A stretch of 64,000 nucleotides of DNA. Source: Rhodohalobacter barkolensis. Its GTDB lineage: Bacteria; Bacteroidota; Rhodothermia; Balneolales; Balneolaceae. Shown here piece after piece: positions 8,394 through 18,000 of the stretch; the stretch's first letter is position 1; every line of letters begins with the position of its first letter. The stretch is taken from NCBI RefSeq assembly GCF_002834295.1, contig NZ_PISP01000001.1, positions 1,116,001 through 1,180,000 on the forward strand, given 5' to 3'. The position numbers were made by a program, and so were the translations under genes. The notes under the pieces were generated by a model. The model was given only the letters and a program-made list of their open reading frames with translations, searched no databases and was not told where the DNA came from.

Positions 8394-11300
8394 TTATTTG
8401 ATCAGTGTGAGTTTCTGAATATCCACAAAGCTTCCAGCCTGAATACGCAGGAAATAGACCCCGGATGCAAGGCTCGACCCATCGAACTGTACATTATAGA
8501 TACCTGGCTGCTGTGTTTGATTCACTAACGTAGCCACACGCCTTCCTAACAAATCATAAACAACCATTGAAACCTCTGCTTGATTTGCAATTTGATATCT
8601 AATGTTTGTGGTTGGATTAAATGGATTTGGGAAGTTCTGATCAATGTTCGTTTCTAAAATCATCTCATCAAGAGATACCCGTTCCAAAATCAAAGATGAA
8701 TATTCTTTAGATATTGAATGTTTTTGCCCGGGCAACAGATTAATGTGGATTTCTTCGTTTTCATCAACTGCTATTATCCTATATGCAAACTCATCAACCA
8801 CAGAATCCTCTGATAAATTAACACTCACCGGATAATTATTTGAGGTCAAGTAAATTTCAGCAGGTAAATTATCAAGGATCGAATAATTTTTATCAGACCT
8901 AATATCTAAAACTGTTACTGGTGGTTTAGGTGGAAGCAAGTAACGATATTTAATTTGATTGTCTAATGGATTATTTGATATGTGAAAAGCCAATTCTACA
9001 TCACCAACTCCAAATAAAATCTTATCTGATTTTATATCACTTTGTACTTTTTGAGCTATCTGTGTTTCTTCACCATTTTCAGTGATTAAATCAACATCCA
9101 AAAATATGTATCCTGAATCATTAGCATGTACCCAATATCCGTAAGAAGGGATCATGAAATCTACTTCTTCATAAACACCATCTTGGTATGTCATTATTGG
9201 AGCATTCGAAAGGACATTCGATGAATCGACTATTGAGCTAACTTCAACTGTATCCACAAGACTACCGATCAAATTCCATCCCTCATTTAGTTTAATAACT
9301 GTATTTTTCAATCCAACACCTTTGGTATTTAGGCTCTCACCTGTTGCACTTCGAATCCAGTACCCTTTTCCTTGCACTATAGTTGAGTCGCTTGAATAGG
9401 TTCTATTAAAACTAAAGAGTTGTGAGCTTTGTAAGTCAATTGACTCATATTCAATCGGAAGGCTGATCATTTCCCAAGAGTTAGATATGTCATGAACTTG
9501 ATTATAATAACTGAGTATATCTGAAAACTCAGATTCACTATTGTTTAAATCTATGGCTTTTAAAGAATAAAAAATTGATCCTTGAGTCGGATCTGTATCT
9601 GTATATTCTGTGATTTCCGGACTTACCTCATCATAAAGCTCCAAATTGTTTATTGAAGAACCTCTGTATATATGTATGTCAGTCAAACCTACAGTTTTGC
9701 TTATGTCCCAGGAAATAGAAACTGACTCATCATTTATACTCATTGCAAGACTATCTGGGATAGGAATAGATTCTGTCATAAAACTTGAAATCATACTCCA
9801 CTGATCTTCACTAAGATCGTCATCTACTTGAACTCTCCAATAATAAGTTTGCCCATAGTCCAAAGGTTCTTCAATTTGATAAGACTCATTGGTCAAGGCT
9901 GTGACATCAACTAAAGTTGAATTAAATGTTGCTTCATCCGAAAGTTGTAAATGATAAACTTCGTCCTGAGATTTTCCTTCCCATATCAACTCCGGAAAAA
10001 TGTTTACATCTGTACCATCATCAACCGGAGAAATTAAAACTGGTAAATTAACATTGCCCACAATAACCATAAATGTAATTGTTGAATTGCCAACGCCATT
10101 TTTCGCAGTTACATCTATTTCAGAAACACCGACTGAACTTGTAACCAGGGATAGTTGATTACCATCAATTGATACGCTTGCAACATTTTCATTAGATGAA
10201 CTAACTTCAAAAGTTAAATCACCTTCAGACGGGTCAAAAAATATTTCTTGCAAATCCGCATAAAATGTATCACCGTTTGGATCTAATTCCTGGTTAGGAA
10301 TAGTCCCTTGAACTCCTGGTCTTGTTGACACAGTGGTAGTAGGTGATGGAGCTGTGATTTCTAACTTGACTGATGTTTCAGCATAAGCACCATCCATGTC
10401 GGTTGCTTTTAACGTAACATTATGGATACCTCTTGAAAGGGTAGATCCTACCAGTTGCAATACAGAACCGTTCCCCAGAAATCCATCCACATCAGATCTC
10501 CATTCCAAACTCGATCCTTCCAGCTGACCATCCTCCAGATCGCTGGCACTTCCGCGTAATGTAATTACGGCAGATGTGTCAATTTGAGCATCTGTTGAAG
10601 GGGAAAGAATAAAAGCGTCCGGTGTAGAGTTTGGAACTGAAAATATACCGGTTGTATCTTCAGCGGTATTAAATCCATCACTGACCTGAATTCGAAACCT
10701 TCCCTCACTTGATTTCTCCAGGTTGCTCGTATTTACTGAATAACTCGACTGACGGATATCAGTAATAACAGTCTTCCAGCTTTCCCCAGCATTATCGCTA
10801 TAGTAAAGTGAATAGGATAAATCACCACCATCCGAATCAGTACCATTCCAAATCACTTCCAGGCTATCCCCTGAAATGCTTTCTCCACCAACTGGATATT
10901 CCAGTTGAACGGTTGGGGTGTTTGCCGAAGCAACAACACTACCCAATGGTGTTTCATTATACAGTACCTGAATCGATGCTATTTCGGCATCGTAAGGAAC
11001 AGCAATCGAAAATGAGCCTACCTCCATGGAGCCGTCAGACCCAAACGTGGGTTCAAACGATGTTTCATAGAGCACTTCACCGTCACCTCCAACTGCACGG
11101 AGCAGAAAATCACCCGGATCGGGAGTCAGGTGGTCTATCGTGCTTGGATTAACAATACTTTGTATGGGCGAAAAATCTACGCTGTTTTCCGGGGTTTCCT
11201 GTGCAAAATCAATGCTTCCACTCACAACCAAATAGCGCCCTATTAATGTAGAATTCAGCTCAGTAAAATTTTCGCTTCCTGCAAAGGCGAGCAGATTAGA

Positions 11301-13391
11301 AGCAGTTGAGCCATATCTATCTTTGATATGCTCCCATATACTTTCATATGTGAAACTTGAAATCCAGCGGTCATCAAAAGAATCTTCATTGGAATAATTA
11401 TCATTAGTACAGTAACTCATCAGTTCTGCATTCCACCCACCTTTTTTATCACCCCAAATACCATTTTCTTTTTTCACATTGCCAAGATGACTTACAGTGG
11501 CAATTCTTCTATTGTTGGTATTTATGCCCCAAGATTCATTAAAAACATTTTCTACAGGGCCTAAAGTTGCTACTTCCGGATGATTTTCTTCAGGCCGATG
11601 AAAAAATGGAAAGTCTTGTGCCCATGGTGCTGCTTTTTCAGCACATGGACCTTTTTTTTGAATTCCCTCTATCCATCCATCGGAGGGCATATCGCCGAAT
11701 TTACTGTGAACTGCGTGACGTTGACCAAATGCATGACCAAGTTCATGCATTGTGGTAGAAATAGTGAAATTATCAAGATTCGTATATGCTGTAAAACCAG
11801 GGATATCATTAGCTTCACCTTTGTAGTTATCTTTACCAGAATTTATAAACCCATAGTAAATGTGATCTTTGTTTATAGTGCCTTCAAGTACATCATGTAA
11901 CCACATGTAGTTTAGTTTTTTCAAGATATCTTTTGAAGAAACACTATCCCCCACAACGTCACTAAATTCCATAGTTATTCTGCCACGATAAGTGCCCTTA
12001 ACCCCGCTAATTGGAAACATTGAAATTACTTTTTTAATAGTCTCAAAAAGATCAGAGTTAGTAAAATCTGCCTTAATGATATCACCATCACTATTTTTCC
12101 AGTCTATCAGAAAAAAAGTGATTTCTGGCACACCGCTTTCCTGAAATTCAAGGATGTTCGTCATACACCCTCCATCACTGGTACTAATTAATTGAGCTTG
12201 GTCCGGGCAGCTGATATCCCCACCATTTATTTTCAGCTTGATTTTTCCGTTTAGCCAGGATTGTGGTAAATCGAAGTTTATACTTTTATCGTACGTTGCC
12301 CGTCTTTGTGCAAATGCGAACGGATCTTCTTCTGCTGAGATATACCCCGGTATATTGGAGTCTGATTCATATGGAGCTACCTGCGCAGGGCTTAATGGAT
12401 TATCAAATTCGTCGTACCCTTCCAGCCATACATTGGCTCTCACGCTATCCTGAGTAAGCGTTTGCATATGAGCTCTTACAATTGTTGGTTTGTCTTCAAT
12501 GAGCGGAACTGTATTATTCCAGTTTTGGATGGACTGGTTTACTTCTAAAGCAATTAATTCTATAGCAGGCTGTACGTGAAATTGCATATTATCGATAAAG
12601 ACAGTAGAATCGTAAACCCTGTCAGCCACATCAAAAATTGAAAAAATTAATGAAATTGTTTCCTGCCCTGGAGAGATAGGTATATATGTATCCAGATCTG
12701 TTGTTGCACCTCCATTTTGCTTCCTGCCATATGCAGTACCAGCAGCAAATCCTTCCTTTTGTCCTAATGTACCAGTATCATTAATTGTTATAGGATTTCC
12801 CTCTTTATCGAAAACCACGTTATCGGGCGCAACTAAATTTCCACTCCCATCAACTGTAAAAGTTGACTCTCCAACTTCCACGATAAACCCATCGTTAAAA
12901 GAACTTCCTATAAAATTGGGATATTCTTCAGAGAAAAACTTAAAATCAAACGACAAGAAATTCGCACCATCCGGCACATTGAGCTCAAGCTTCAGTCTTA
13001 CTATATCGGTTGCACTACCGGGACCTGTAGGCCCATTTTCTAATTCGCACGAAATCACGTTAGCATCTATATCAACATCTAATGCCAAATCAGCACAACC
13101 AGAACTCAAAACTAAATAGCTATTTCCCTTAATTGGAAATCCTGAGGCAGCTTGGCTGAATATTGAGTAACCAAGTTGGTCACTACCTAAAAAATCAATT
13201 GAAATTACGTCTTCCTCATTTAATCCAAGAGCTTCTATAACATCTGTATTTGCAATGTTTACTGATGAATTTGCATTAATTTTATTTACAGATTCTGATT
13301 CGTTGATAACTTTAGTAACTCTTTCCTGACCAAAAAGTACTTGGTGTTGAATCGATAGTATAAAAAAAACAGCCAATATAAATCGCAGCAT
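8394..13391 (-). CDS. T9SS-secreted metzincin-type zinc metalloprotease, multidomain, 1665 aa
   Basis: A signal peptide (about 1-21) precedes a domain of the choice-of-anchor L type (about 45-270). The protease region follows, with a full metzincin zinc motif HELGHAFGQRH (His549, Glu550, His553, Gly556, His559) and a likely Met-turn in ELMSYC about 110 residues later. After it come Ig/fibronectin-like and cadherin-like segments (roughly 790-1330), then a low-complexity beta-rich region. A T9SS type A sorting domain (NFPNPFNPTTNIRY to the C-terminal Lys) forms the last 80 residues. The protein should be exported by Sec, then secreted or surface-anchored by T9SS. The substrate is unknown. A lipoprotein follows in the same transcript. 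Confidence 0.9.
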   Translation of the reverse strand: MLRFILAVFFILSIQHQVLFGQERVTKVINESESVNKINANSSVNIANTDVIEALGLNEEDVISIDFLGSDQLGYSIFSQAASGFPIKGNSYLVLSSGCADLALDVDIDANVISCELENGPTGPGSATDIVRLKLELNVPDGANFLSFDFKFFSEEYPNFIGSSFNDGFIVEVGESTFTVDGSGNLVAPDNVVFDKEGNPITINDTGTLGQKEGFAAGTAYGRKQNGGATTDLDTYIPISPGQETISLIFSIFDVADRVYDSTVFIDNMQFHVQPAIELIALEVNQSIQNWNNTVPLIEDKPTIVRAHMQTLTQDSVRANVWLEGYDEFDNPLSPAQVAPYESDSNIPGYISAEEDPFAFAQRRATYDKSINFDLPQSWLNGKIKLKINGGDISCPDQAQLISTSDGGCMTNILEFQESGVPEITFFLIDWKNSDGDIIKADFTNSDLFETIKKVISMFPISGVKGTYRGRITMEFSDVVGDSVSSKDILKKLNYMWLHDVLEGTINKDHIYYGFINSGKDNYKGEANDIPGFTAYTNLDNFTISTTMHELGHAFGQRHAVHSKFGDMPSDGWIEGIQKKGPCAEKAAPWAQDFPFFHRPEENHPEVATLGPVENVFNESWGINTNNRRIATVSHLGNVKKENGIWGDKKGGWNAELMSYCTNDNYSNEDSFDDRWISSFTYESIWEHIKDRYGSTASNLLAFAGSENFTELNSTLIGRYLVVSGSIDFAQETPENSVDFSPIQSIVNPSTIDHLTPDPGDFLLRAVGGDGEVLYETSFEPTFGSDGSMEVGSFSIAVPYDAEIASIQVLYNETPLGSVVASANTPTVQLEYPVGGESISGDSLEVIWNGTDSDGGDLSYSLYYSDNAGESWKTVITDIRQSSYSVNTSNLEKSSEGRFRIQVSDGFNTAEDTTGIFSVPNSTPDAFILSPSTDAQIDTSAVITLRGSASDLEDGQLEGSSLEWRSDVDGFLGNGSVLQLVGSTLSRGIHNVTLKATDMDGAYAETSVKLEITAPSPTTTVSTRPGVQGTIPNQELDPNGDTFYADLQEIFFDPSEGDLTFEVSSSNENVASVSIDGNQLSLVTSSVGVSEIDVTAKNGVGNSTITFMVIVGNVNLPVLISPVDDGTDVNIFPELIWEGKSQDEVYHLQLSDEATFNSTLVDVTALTNESYQIEEPLDYGQTYYWRVQVDDDLSEDQWSMISSFMTESIPIPDSLAMSINDESVSISWDISKTVGLTDIHIYRGSSINNLELYDEVSPEITEYTDTDPTQGSIFYSLKAIDLNNSESEFSDILSYYNQVHDISNSWEMISLPIEYESIDLQSSQLFSFNRTYSSDSTIVQGKGYWIRSATGESLNTKGVGLKNTVIKLNEGWNLIGSLVDTVEVSSIVDSSNVLSNAPIMTYQDGVYEEVDFMIPSYGYWVHANDSGYIFLDVDLITENGEETQIAQKVQSDIKSDKILFGVGDVELAFHISNNPLDNQIKYRYLLPPKPPVTVLDIRSDKNYSILDNLPAEIYLTSNNYPVSVNLSEDSVVDEFAYRIIAVDENEEIHINLLPGQKHSISKEYSSLILERVSLDEMILETNIDQNFPNPFNPTTNIRYQIANQAEVSMVVYDLLGRRVATLVNQTQQPGIYNVQFDGSSLASGVYFLRIQAGSFVDIQKLTLIK

Positions 13392-13755
13392 TATTCAAGT
13401 ATTTATTTTTGTTCAAAAATATTCTGTAACTGAAAATGTCTCATTGATTGTTATCTATATTCATCACAGTTTTTGTAGTCTGCTGAAATTTTAATCATGG
13501 ATAAATTATAAAATGCTGATTTATAATTACTTAAGTTTCAAAGTGAATACAATATTATCAGTACTCTCAATCCGCCATAAGAAAAGATTACAAAGCATCG
13601 ACCCCTCTAATATCCAAGTAGAACAAATCTTAAGAAATAGCCCAAAATGTAGAGTAGTTCAGGTATAATCACGAGAAGAAAGTAAATCTCCTTAGTTCTC
13701 AGTTTATTGAAGATTTATAGGAATCAAATTACTTTTTTAAACCCTATATAAATGA
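13392..13755. other. 364-base intergenic region upstream of the metalloprotease gene
   Basis: This AT-rich stretch separates the Lon-like gene (stop at 13756) from the metalloprotease gene (start at 13391), both on the minus strand. I see no ORF or repeat. On the minus strand the octamer TATTTTTG (13414-13421) fits the Bacteroidota -7 consensus TAnnTTTG and would give a leader of about 18 bases, but no clear -33 TTTG is correctly spaced. A separate promoter for the protease-lipoprotein pair is therefore possible but weakly supported. Confidence 0.35.
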
Positions 13756-16098
13756 TTAGTAAGTACCAGAAAACTCTTCAAAACTCACAAACTCATCTCC
13801 TTTCCAATACAACAACCTATCCTGATAGTTTTCAAAATATCTGTAGTCCGGGTTTTGATCGATGATACCTTTTGAATAAAGGTAGTCTGCTGTTAAATCG
13901 TAGCCATCAGATGTGCCGACTCCCCGAAGTGAAAGGTCATCATTGAAGTAATAATATACATTTGACCTGCTCGCCGGTAATTCCACAGTATCTCTTTTGT
14001 ACTGTTCATAATCCGTGACGTAAACTTCTAACACACCGGATTCAGGAAAGTATCTGAGACGTTCAGCAATATTGTACTTTCTATCGGACAGTACCGACTG
14101 ACCCACAATTGTTTTGGGAATTAAGATATACTCAATAGATTCATTTAAAGAGTAATCCAATAAGTTATATTCATCGTTTAAAGGAGAGTGACCGGTAATG
14201 TTGTCTATATCCAATAAGGCGACAAAAGCCATATCAAAAGCATTATTTACACCGGAAAATGCAATCTTCTTGCTTCCACCACCTGGGTCTAAGATGATTG
14301 CATCGTGAATTCTCCCAGTATTCACAAAATGGCTTAACTCTATTCCGGTTTTCGGATCTCTAACAGAAAGGAGTCCCGGAAAATAGGGAGCATGATTTAC
14401 TACTGCGATAAGTTTTGATTCTTCACTCTCCACAATCTGTCCCACAGATAGTAGTTTTTTGGGTAAATAAATACCATTGATAATTTCCGGCTTATTTGGA
14501 AATTGAAGATCGTAACTTAGAGTTTTTACCCAGTCTGGATCTTGACGGTTAACTTGTTTTTTCTTTAGTAATCCACCTGATATAGAAAGGTTCTGACTAG
14601 CACCGGTTTCTCCCCAAATGATCGAATAATTATTCTGACTTTTCCAAAATGTTACCAGAGAATGATCCGTCGTTATATTCTTTTGTTCAGTTGCAACTGT
14701 ATGCGCCCCCACCTCAATTCTGTCAATGATCACCCCCGACTCGTTTTTCACTTTCAAAAGGGTTCCTTCGAATTCTCCACTTACCGGTCTTTGATCTAAT
14801 GGACCGTATATCAATCGGAATATGATCAGAACCAGGATGACGATTACAGAGATTCCCACCCCTTCATATCGTCTTTGCCAAGCTTGTTTTACAATATGTG
14901 TAATCTTGGATGGATTTATATGTTGGGTCAAACGACGATCATAGAGAAGTTCATTCAAATTCTTTACTGATATGACTATCAAATCTCTATTGGGATATTT
15001 TCTTTTCAGCTTATCTATCGCCTCGATGAACTGAAAATATTGCGATGCAGGAACGACCATAAAATTAATCATGGAGAAAAATGCCGCCCTTACTTTAGCA
15101 TCAACCCCTTCACTATCCACCGGTAAAAGATTACCGGCTGAATCAACATTACCTGTAATGCATAGGTCAGGCTGCAGTTCATACCTTTCGCGTTGGTTGC
15201 TTTTTCTCTGTAGGCCGACAAACCAAAGAAGCGCTATAGCTGCATTTGCCGATTCACCGTCATGAAATGCAATATTGGTTTGATATTGGGCATGCCCGTT
15301 ATAGTATTTACCATCCGATACTTTCTTATTATTTGAAATTAAACTTCTGGCAGCCTCAGATATCTTTCTGCTTTCGGGCCACTCCGCCTGCTCAATACCG
15401 ATTACCGGATAGCGTCGAAATATTTTATCGTAACCTTCACTGGAAGATCTAACTATCTGTACGTTAAGGTTTCTAAGCCGCCCGTATTCGATCATTCCAA
15501 ATTCTGAATGTTTATATATCTCAACAGTTGGCACAAAAATAGAATCGGCCTCACTTTTTAACAGTTGATCTAACTCACCAATTAGTGATTTAACGATACT
15601 GTTATCTTTGTTATTTATATCGGCTACACGTCCCTTTAACAGTTTGGATATATTAAGGAGATATTCAGAGTCTGTCCTAAATTCAATTTTTACAATTAGT
15701 GGTTCTTTAATCTTATACCAGTTAAAAAGGAGTTGAGAAAGCTTCTCCATCTCCTCGACACATATATATTGGATCAGACAAACAACTTTCAACCTTTCAA
15801 CTGCTTTTCGGAAATTTTCAGACTTCCAAATATCTTCAAACTTATCTGCAAGCTCCAAGAAAATCTCAATATCACTTTCAAGAATTGCCGGGTCCAAACC
15901 GCAATACGTAACGAAAGATGAATAAACAGGAAGTTTTTCGGCAAGCTGAATGAGGTAACTTTCGTACCGATTGTAATCCCCCTCTATCTGCTGAATGAAA
16001 TAACGAATCAGAGTATATCGATGACGTATGGATTGGTGAGAGTCCAATTCACGAGTAAGTTTTCTGTATAACTTTTCAACGTGAATAGGATTATTCAT
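13756..16098 (-). CDS. Membrane-anchored Lon-like (S16) Ser-Lys protease with extracytoplasmic sensor-like domain
   Basis: The 780-aa product has no AAA+ motifs, but residues about 240-352 follow the Lon proteolytic domain. They show an ESRKISEAA helix, the nucleophile region HDGESANAA with Ser283, CITGNVDSAGNLLPV, and the lysine region EGVDAKVRAA with Lys335, ending in VVPASQ. The Ser-Lys distance (52) exceeds the usual 43 because of a charged insertion near 298-308. A single membrane span (about 413-431) follows the basic stretch KQAWQRR, predicting a cytoplasmic N-terminus. Residues 433-780 would be extracytoplasmic and contain propeller-like repeats (PYFPGLLSVRDPKTG, FSGVNNAFD). The first 235 residues are helical and unrecognised. 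The gene starts 11 bases after the anti-sigma-like gene. A regulatory protease is my inference. Confidence 0.7.
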   Translation of the reverse strand: MNNPIHVEKLYRKLTRELDSHQSIRHRYTLIRYFIQQIEGDYNRYESYLIQLAEKLPVYSSFVTYCGLDPAILESDIEIFLELADKFEDIWKSENFRKAVERLKVVCLIQYICVEEMEKLSQLLFNWYKIKEPLIVKIEFRTDSEYLLNISKLLKGRVADINNKDNSIVKSLIGELDQLLKSEADSIFVPTVEIYKHSEFGMIEYGRLRNLNVQIVRSSSEGYDKIFRRYPVIGIEQAEWPESRKISEAARSLISNNKKVSDGKYYNGHAQYQTNIAFHDGESANAAIALLWFVGLQRKSNQRERYELQPDLCITGNVDSAGNLLPVDSEGVDAKVRAAFFSMINFMVVPASQYFQFIEAIDKLKRKYPNRDLIVISVKNLNELLYDRRLTQHINPSKITHIVKQAWQRRYEGVGISVIVILVLIIFRLIYGPLDQRPVSGEFEGTLLKVKNESGVIIDRIEVGAHTVATEQKNITTDHSLVTFWKSQNNYSIIWGETGASQNLSISGGLLKKKQVNRQDPDWVKTLSYDLQFPNKPEIINGIYLPKKLLSVGQIVESEESKLIAVVNHAPYFPGLLSVRDPKTGIELSHFVNTGRIHDAIILDPGGGSKKIAFSGVNNAFDMAFVALLDIDNITGHSPLNDEYNLLDYSLNESIEYILIPKTIVGQSVLSDRKYNIAERLRYFPESGVLEVYVTDYEQYKRDTVELPASRSNVYYYFNDDLSLRGVGTSDGYDLTADYLYSKGIIDQNPDYRYFENYQDRLLYWKGDEFVSFEEFSGTY

Positions 16099-16109
16099 AC
16101 AAACATTAC

Positions 16110-16934
16110 TTAGTTGTAGAAGAAGAGCCTCACTCCTTCTGTTTCCAGGAGTTCCTGTTCTACAGTTGCCACACCATCTGTCATTTTGAAAAGCATCGAC
16201 TGATTTTCTCTATAAAGTACAAGAAAGTTGGTTTCCGGATCATTGTGATTTAAAATTGGAGTTAACTGAACAGTATTCTCTTTTTTCTCTATTTCTATCG
16301 GAATCATGTCTTCTGTAAATGCTGACCTTCCTGCCAGGTAACTCTTTTTACTGAGTTGCGTGTTTTGCGAAACAGTGCAGACCGGTATGTGCACGTTGAA
16401 TGAATCCCACTCTTTTACATTTTCCGGATCTAATTCATTTACACTTACCGATACCTTGCCACCAGGTTCGCTGACGAAAAATAAGTTACTCGCCGGTATC
16501 TGAAAGAGTAACACATCGTCTTTTTGGATCTGGTTTGAAAGCAGATGGATCTTAATCTCATCTCTGCTTTTAAAATACAATGCTCTTAAAAGCGTGTTAT
16601 GTTCATCTGAAGCAAATGTTTTTAAAGTTTCAATTACGTGCTCTTTACTACTCTGACTCTGGGCTGCAAGTATAAAAATACCCCGATATGATTCTGAATC
16701 TTCTATCATCGGTTTCATTGAGATAATGGAAACCGCTGCATCCCTCTTTTCTTCCTTGCTCAGCTCTTCATAAATAGCGTAATAATTTTTAAACCATTCA
16801 AAATATAGTGATGCTTCAGAATCCCTTTCTATTTGTCTGCGTACTTCCCTTCTCCTCTCTTTCGATAATTCGTCAGGAAACTGAACATAAGTCTCAATTT
16901 GTTTTTCAGTAAGGTTCATACGATAAAATTTCAA
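16110..16934 (-). CDS. Putative anti-sigma-like cytoplasmic protein
   Basis: The 274-aa product is not recognised with certainty. Its first 60 residues (LTEKQIETYVQFPDELSKE, then RRQIERDSEASLYFEWF) resemble the N-terminal helical domain of anti-sigma factors, with the usual layout of a short acidic helix, a Leu/Ser turn and a second helix ending in an aromatic cluster. No zinc-binding His/Cys set and no membrane segment are present, so it would be soluble. The rest is beta-rich and contains a PASNLFFVSEPGG segment of unknown function. It lies between the sigma-like gene (52 bases upstream) and the Lon-like gene (11 bases downstream). Met6 is an alternative start. The role is inferred from weak similarity and position. 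Confidence 0.4.
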   Translation of the reverse strand: MKFYRMNLTEKQIETYVQFPDELSKERRREVRRQIERDSEASLYFEWFKNYYAIYEELSKEEKRDAAVSIISMKPMIEDSESYRGIFILAAQSQSSKEHVIETLKTFASDEHNTLLRALYFKSRDEIKIHLLSNQIQKDDVLLFQIPASNLFFVSEPGGKVSVSVNELDPENVKEWDSFNVHIPVCTVSQNTQLSKKSYLAGRSAFTEDMIPIEIEKKENTVQLTPILNHNDPETNFLVLYRENQSMLFKMTDGVATVEQELLETEGVRLFFYN

Positions 16935-16986
16935 CTAGAAAGAATGTTTGGAATAAAGTCATCGCAAGTTACATGTTTTGCATAAA

Positions 16987-18000
16987 TCAGACCCAATCAT
17001 TCCTCACATTTTGAATTAGATCTGTTCTGATCAATTTAACCATATATTCCAGTACAGGCCTGTGTTTTTTCCTAAACTGTTCATATTCCAAATCAGCCAG
17101 ATAGGTTTTAATGCGGTCAAATTGAGATAAGCCTGACTGTTCAGTAAGGTCATCACGAACGATATCAGTGGCTGTATCAAAGTAGATATCCACATGATCA
17201 GTCTCAATTTTTCCTCTCTTTACATATCCCGGTGCAACATCTCTCTTAATTTTATCAACAGATCTGTTCAAGAATTTTTCAATATCCTGTTTCAAAAGTT
17301 GTTTGTCTGCAGCCGGTTTCAAATTTTTTCTTTCTGACTCATCATGAATCAGAACAAAACTCTCACGAATTATTTTTGCCAGAATAACCAGTGAAAAGCG
17401 ATTTCGATACACCGACTGATCTTGCAGAATATTTACAACCTGATTCAAAATATCCGGTATCTGCATCTGTTCTTCAAGACGGAAACAGAGCTTTATCCGC
17501 ATAAAATCTTCCGGCATTGAAGGTAGCTCTTGAACTTCATCATTCGGTACGACTATGAAACCGTCTTCATATCGTACTTTATGCCTGAAATCTGAATTAC
17601 GAACGGAAAGTTTAAGATTCCGAATGATTTTTTTCAGAGAAGGATCACGCTCACCGTAATAGCGAAAAATACCGTCATCAACTTTGGTGAAAACCAGTTT
17701 TCGTAATTCGATAAACAATTCATGATCCTTAAATCCATCAATATCCACTGAATCAAAATAGCTTTGCAGCAATGTGAAATTTCCAAAATCATCTTTCTGA
17801 AAAATCTCAGCTATAAAGTCCCATGCAAGATCTGATTTACAATCTTCTTTAAGAAAATAGGATTTATGAGATTTAGACTTCATGATCACATATGACAATG
17901 CTAACTTATGACAAGTTGTGATCAAATAATGAATATCCCGTCTGTTATAAGATGTGTTGATACACTTTTTTAACGTACCCCTTAGTTCATAGTCACCCAT
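16987..18000 (-). CDS. Putative sigma-factor-like protein (weak region 2 resemblance)
   Basis: The 337-aa product is first in the three-gene cluster. Residues about 24-115 (HYLITTCHKLALSYVI ... KSDLAWDFIAEIFQKDD ... ELFIELRKLV) recall the helices of sigma-70 region 2, especially the acidic-aromatic helix that in ECF factors reads like DLVQEVFLKLW. I do not find a convincing region 4 helix-turn-helix in the C-terminal half, which is rich in Lys, Arg and Asp (KKIIRNLKLSVRNSDFRHK, RSVDKIKRDV). It could equally be an unrelated helical regulator. There is no signal or membrane segment. Position next to an anti-sigma-like gene strengthens the guess slightly. Confidence 0.35.
   Translation of the reverse strand: MGDYELRGTLKKCINTSYNRRDIHYLITTCHKLALSYVIMKSKSHKSYFLKEDCKSDLAWDFIAEIFQKDDFGNFTLLQSYFDSVDIDGFKDHELFIELRKLVFTKVDDGIFRYYGERDPSLKKIIRNLKLSVRNSDFRHKVRYEDGFIVVPNDEVQELPSMPEDFMRIKLCFRLEEQMQIPDILNQVVNILQDQSVYRNRFSLVILAKIIRESFVLIHDESERKNLKPAADKQLLKQDIEKFLNRSVDKIKRDVAPGYVKRGKIETDHVDIYFDTATDIVRDDLTEQSGLSQFDRIKTYLADLEYEQFRKKHRPVLEYMVKLIRTDLIQNVRNDWV

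Noticed and set aside
13756-16098. Full ATP-dependent Lon protease.
   Set aside because: No Walker A/B or sensor motifs and a membrane span after the protease domain; only the S16 part is similar.
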